The notes under the pieces: generated by a model | The model's database searches: none | What the model was told of the DNA's origin: nothing | What the model saw: the letters and a program-made list of their open reading frames with translations, nothing else | Part shown: piece after piece, positions 63,773-64,000 of the stretch | Layout of the letters: each line of letters starts with the position of its first letter | How positions within the stretch are numbered: position 1 is the stretch's first letter | Program-made: the position numbers and the translations under genes | Source: Candolleomyces eurysporus | Lineage: Eukaryota > Basidiomycota > Agaricomycetes > Agaricales > Psathyrellaceae | NCBI GenBank assembly: GCA_027579435.1 | Contig: JANBPK010000945.1 | Location: 1 to 64,000 of the forward strand | Reading direction: 5' to 3' | Length of the DNA stretch: 64,000 nucleotides

Positions 63773-64000
63773 ACGCCGCGAACGACGCCGCCATCGTCGT
63801 CGTCGTCGTCGTTGTGGGCAGGGAGAAAGCTGTTTGAGGCAAGCTCAGCTCAACTCTGCGCTCCCACTGGACGTGTTATGTAAGCCACGCGTCACTGCCT
63901 CGGGTGCAGTGGCCGCCAGCAGAGGGTCCGAAAGGGCCGAACCAGGGTGCTGCCTCGTAATTCACCCTCGCGTTCGCGCTATTCCATGGTGAACAGTCTC
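63773..64000. other. 5' flank of the transporter with GTC microsatellite
   Basis: A run of CGTCGTCGT (63,793-63,817) lies just upstream of the transporter ATG, in the expected 5'UTR or promoter. No gene is seen in the rest. Confidence 0.5.

Noticed and set aside
63495..63992. 165-codon plus-strand frame over the transporter N-terminus
   Set aside because: Antisense of the Ser/Asp-rich first exon; low complexity, no motif.

Overview
Organism and overall character. The window is nuclear DNA of a mushroom-forming fungus (Basidiomycota, probably Agaricomycetes). Genes are split by many short GT-AG introns (46-73 nt), both strands are used densely, and the protein families are typical of that class: arrestin-like proteins with a long disordered insert, DUF6535 membrane proteins, F-box/leucine-rich-type families, MYND-finger expansions, and single-pass membrane proteins with galactose-binding-like ectodomains. 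The order cannot be fixed from sequence alone. Scattered single Ns, an N-cluster near 59.7 kb and frame breaks at runs of eight identical bases point to a draft assembly with homopolymer errors.

Layout. 0-8 kb: the 3'-truncated start of a secreted Cys/Thr/Pro-rich protein, a large arrestin-like gene, and two decayed copies of one segment on either side of it; the second copy keeps one intact small gene (6,933-7,370). 8-15.3 kb: a single-pass membrane protein, then a 15-exon P4-ATPase (phospholipid flippase). 15.9-23.4 kb: three tandem MYND zinc-finger genes plus a broken fourth, a 0.63 kb foldback element between copies, and a second membrane protein of the 8.3 kb type. 23.4-28 kb: gene-poor, with two fields of CCAGG/CCTGG mini-hairpins and an F-box pseudogene. 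28.4-35.8 kb (minus) and 50.9-58.8 kb (plus): two very large paralogues, DUF6535 membrane domain followed by about 30 exons of helical repeats. Between them lie a SNF2-family ATPase, a recent tandem duplication of a GH5 glycoside hydrolase, an F-box-type gene and a cystathionine gamma-synthase-type PLP enzyme. 58.8-64 kb: an N-rich F-box remnant and a choline-transporter-like (SLC44/PNS1-type) membrane protein.

How the models were made. Most genes were assembled by eye from splice signals, in-frame joins and comparison of paralogues inside the window. The summed exon lengths are divisible by three for the arrestin (857 aa), 8.3 kb membrane protein (420 aa), flippase (1,462 aa), MYND proteins (254, 249, 237 aa), 21.8 kb membrane protein (497 aa), SNF2 protein (1,345 aa), both GH5 enzymes (479 aa each), PLP enzyme (398 aa) and transporter (927 aa). 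The F-box gene (519 aa) and the plus-strand DUF6535 gene (2,014 aa) fit only if one base is removed from each eight-base homopolymer run.

Functional picture. Lipid and membrane biology (flippase, choline-transporter-like protein, arrestin-type trafficking adaptor, DUF6535 membrane proteins), carbohydrate or glycolipid hydrolysis (GH5 pair), sulfur amino-acid metabolism, and fast-evolving lineage-specific families (MYND, F-box). There is no operon logic. The dominant process is local duplication and decay. The most unusual object is the pair of giant DUF6535 genes, in which almost every exon is a phase-1 module of about 40 codons, so exon and protein repeat coincide.
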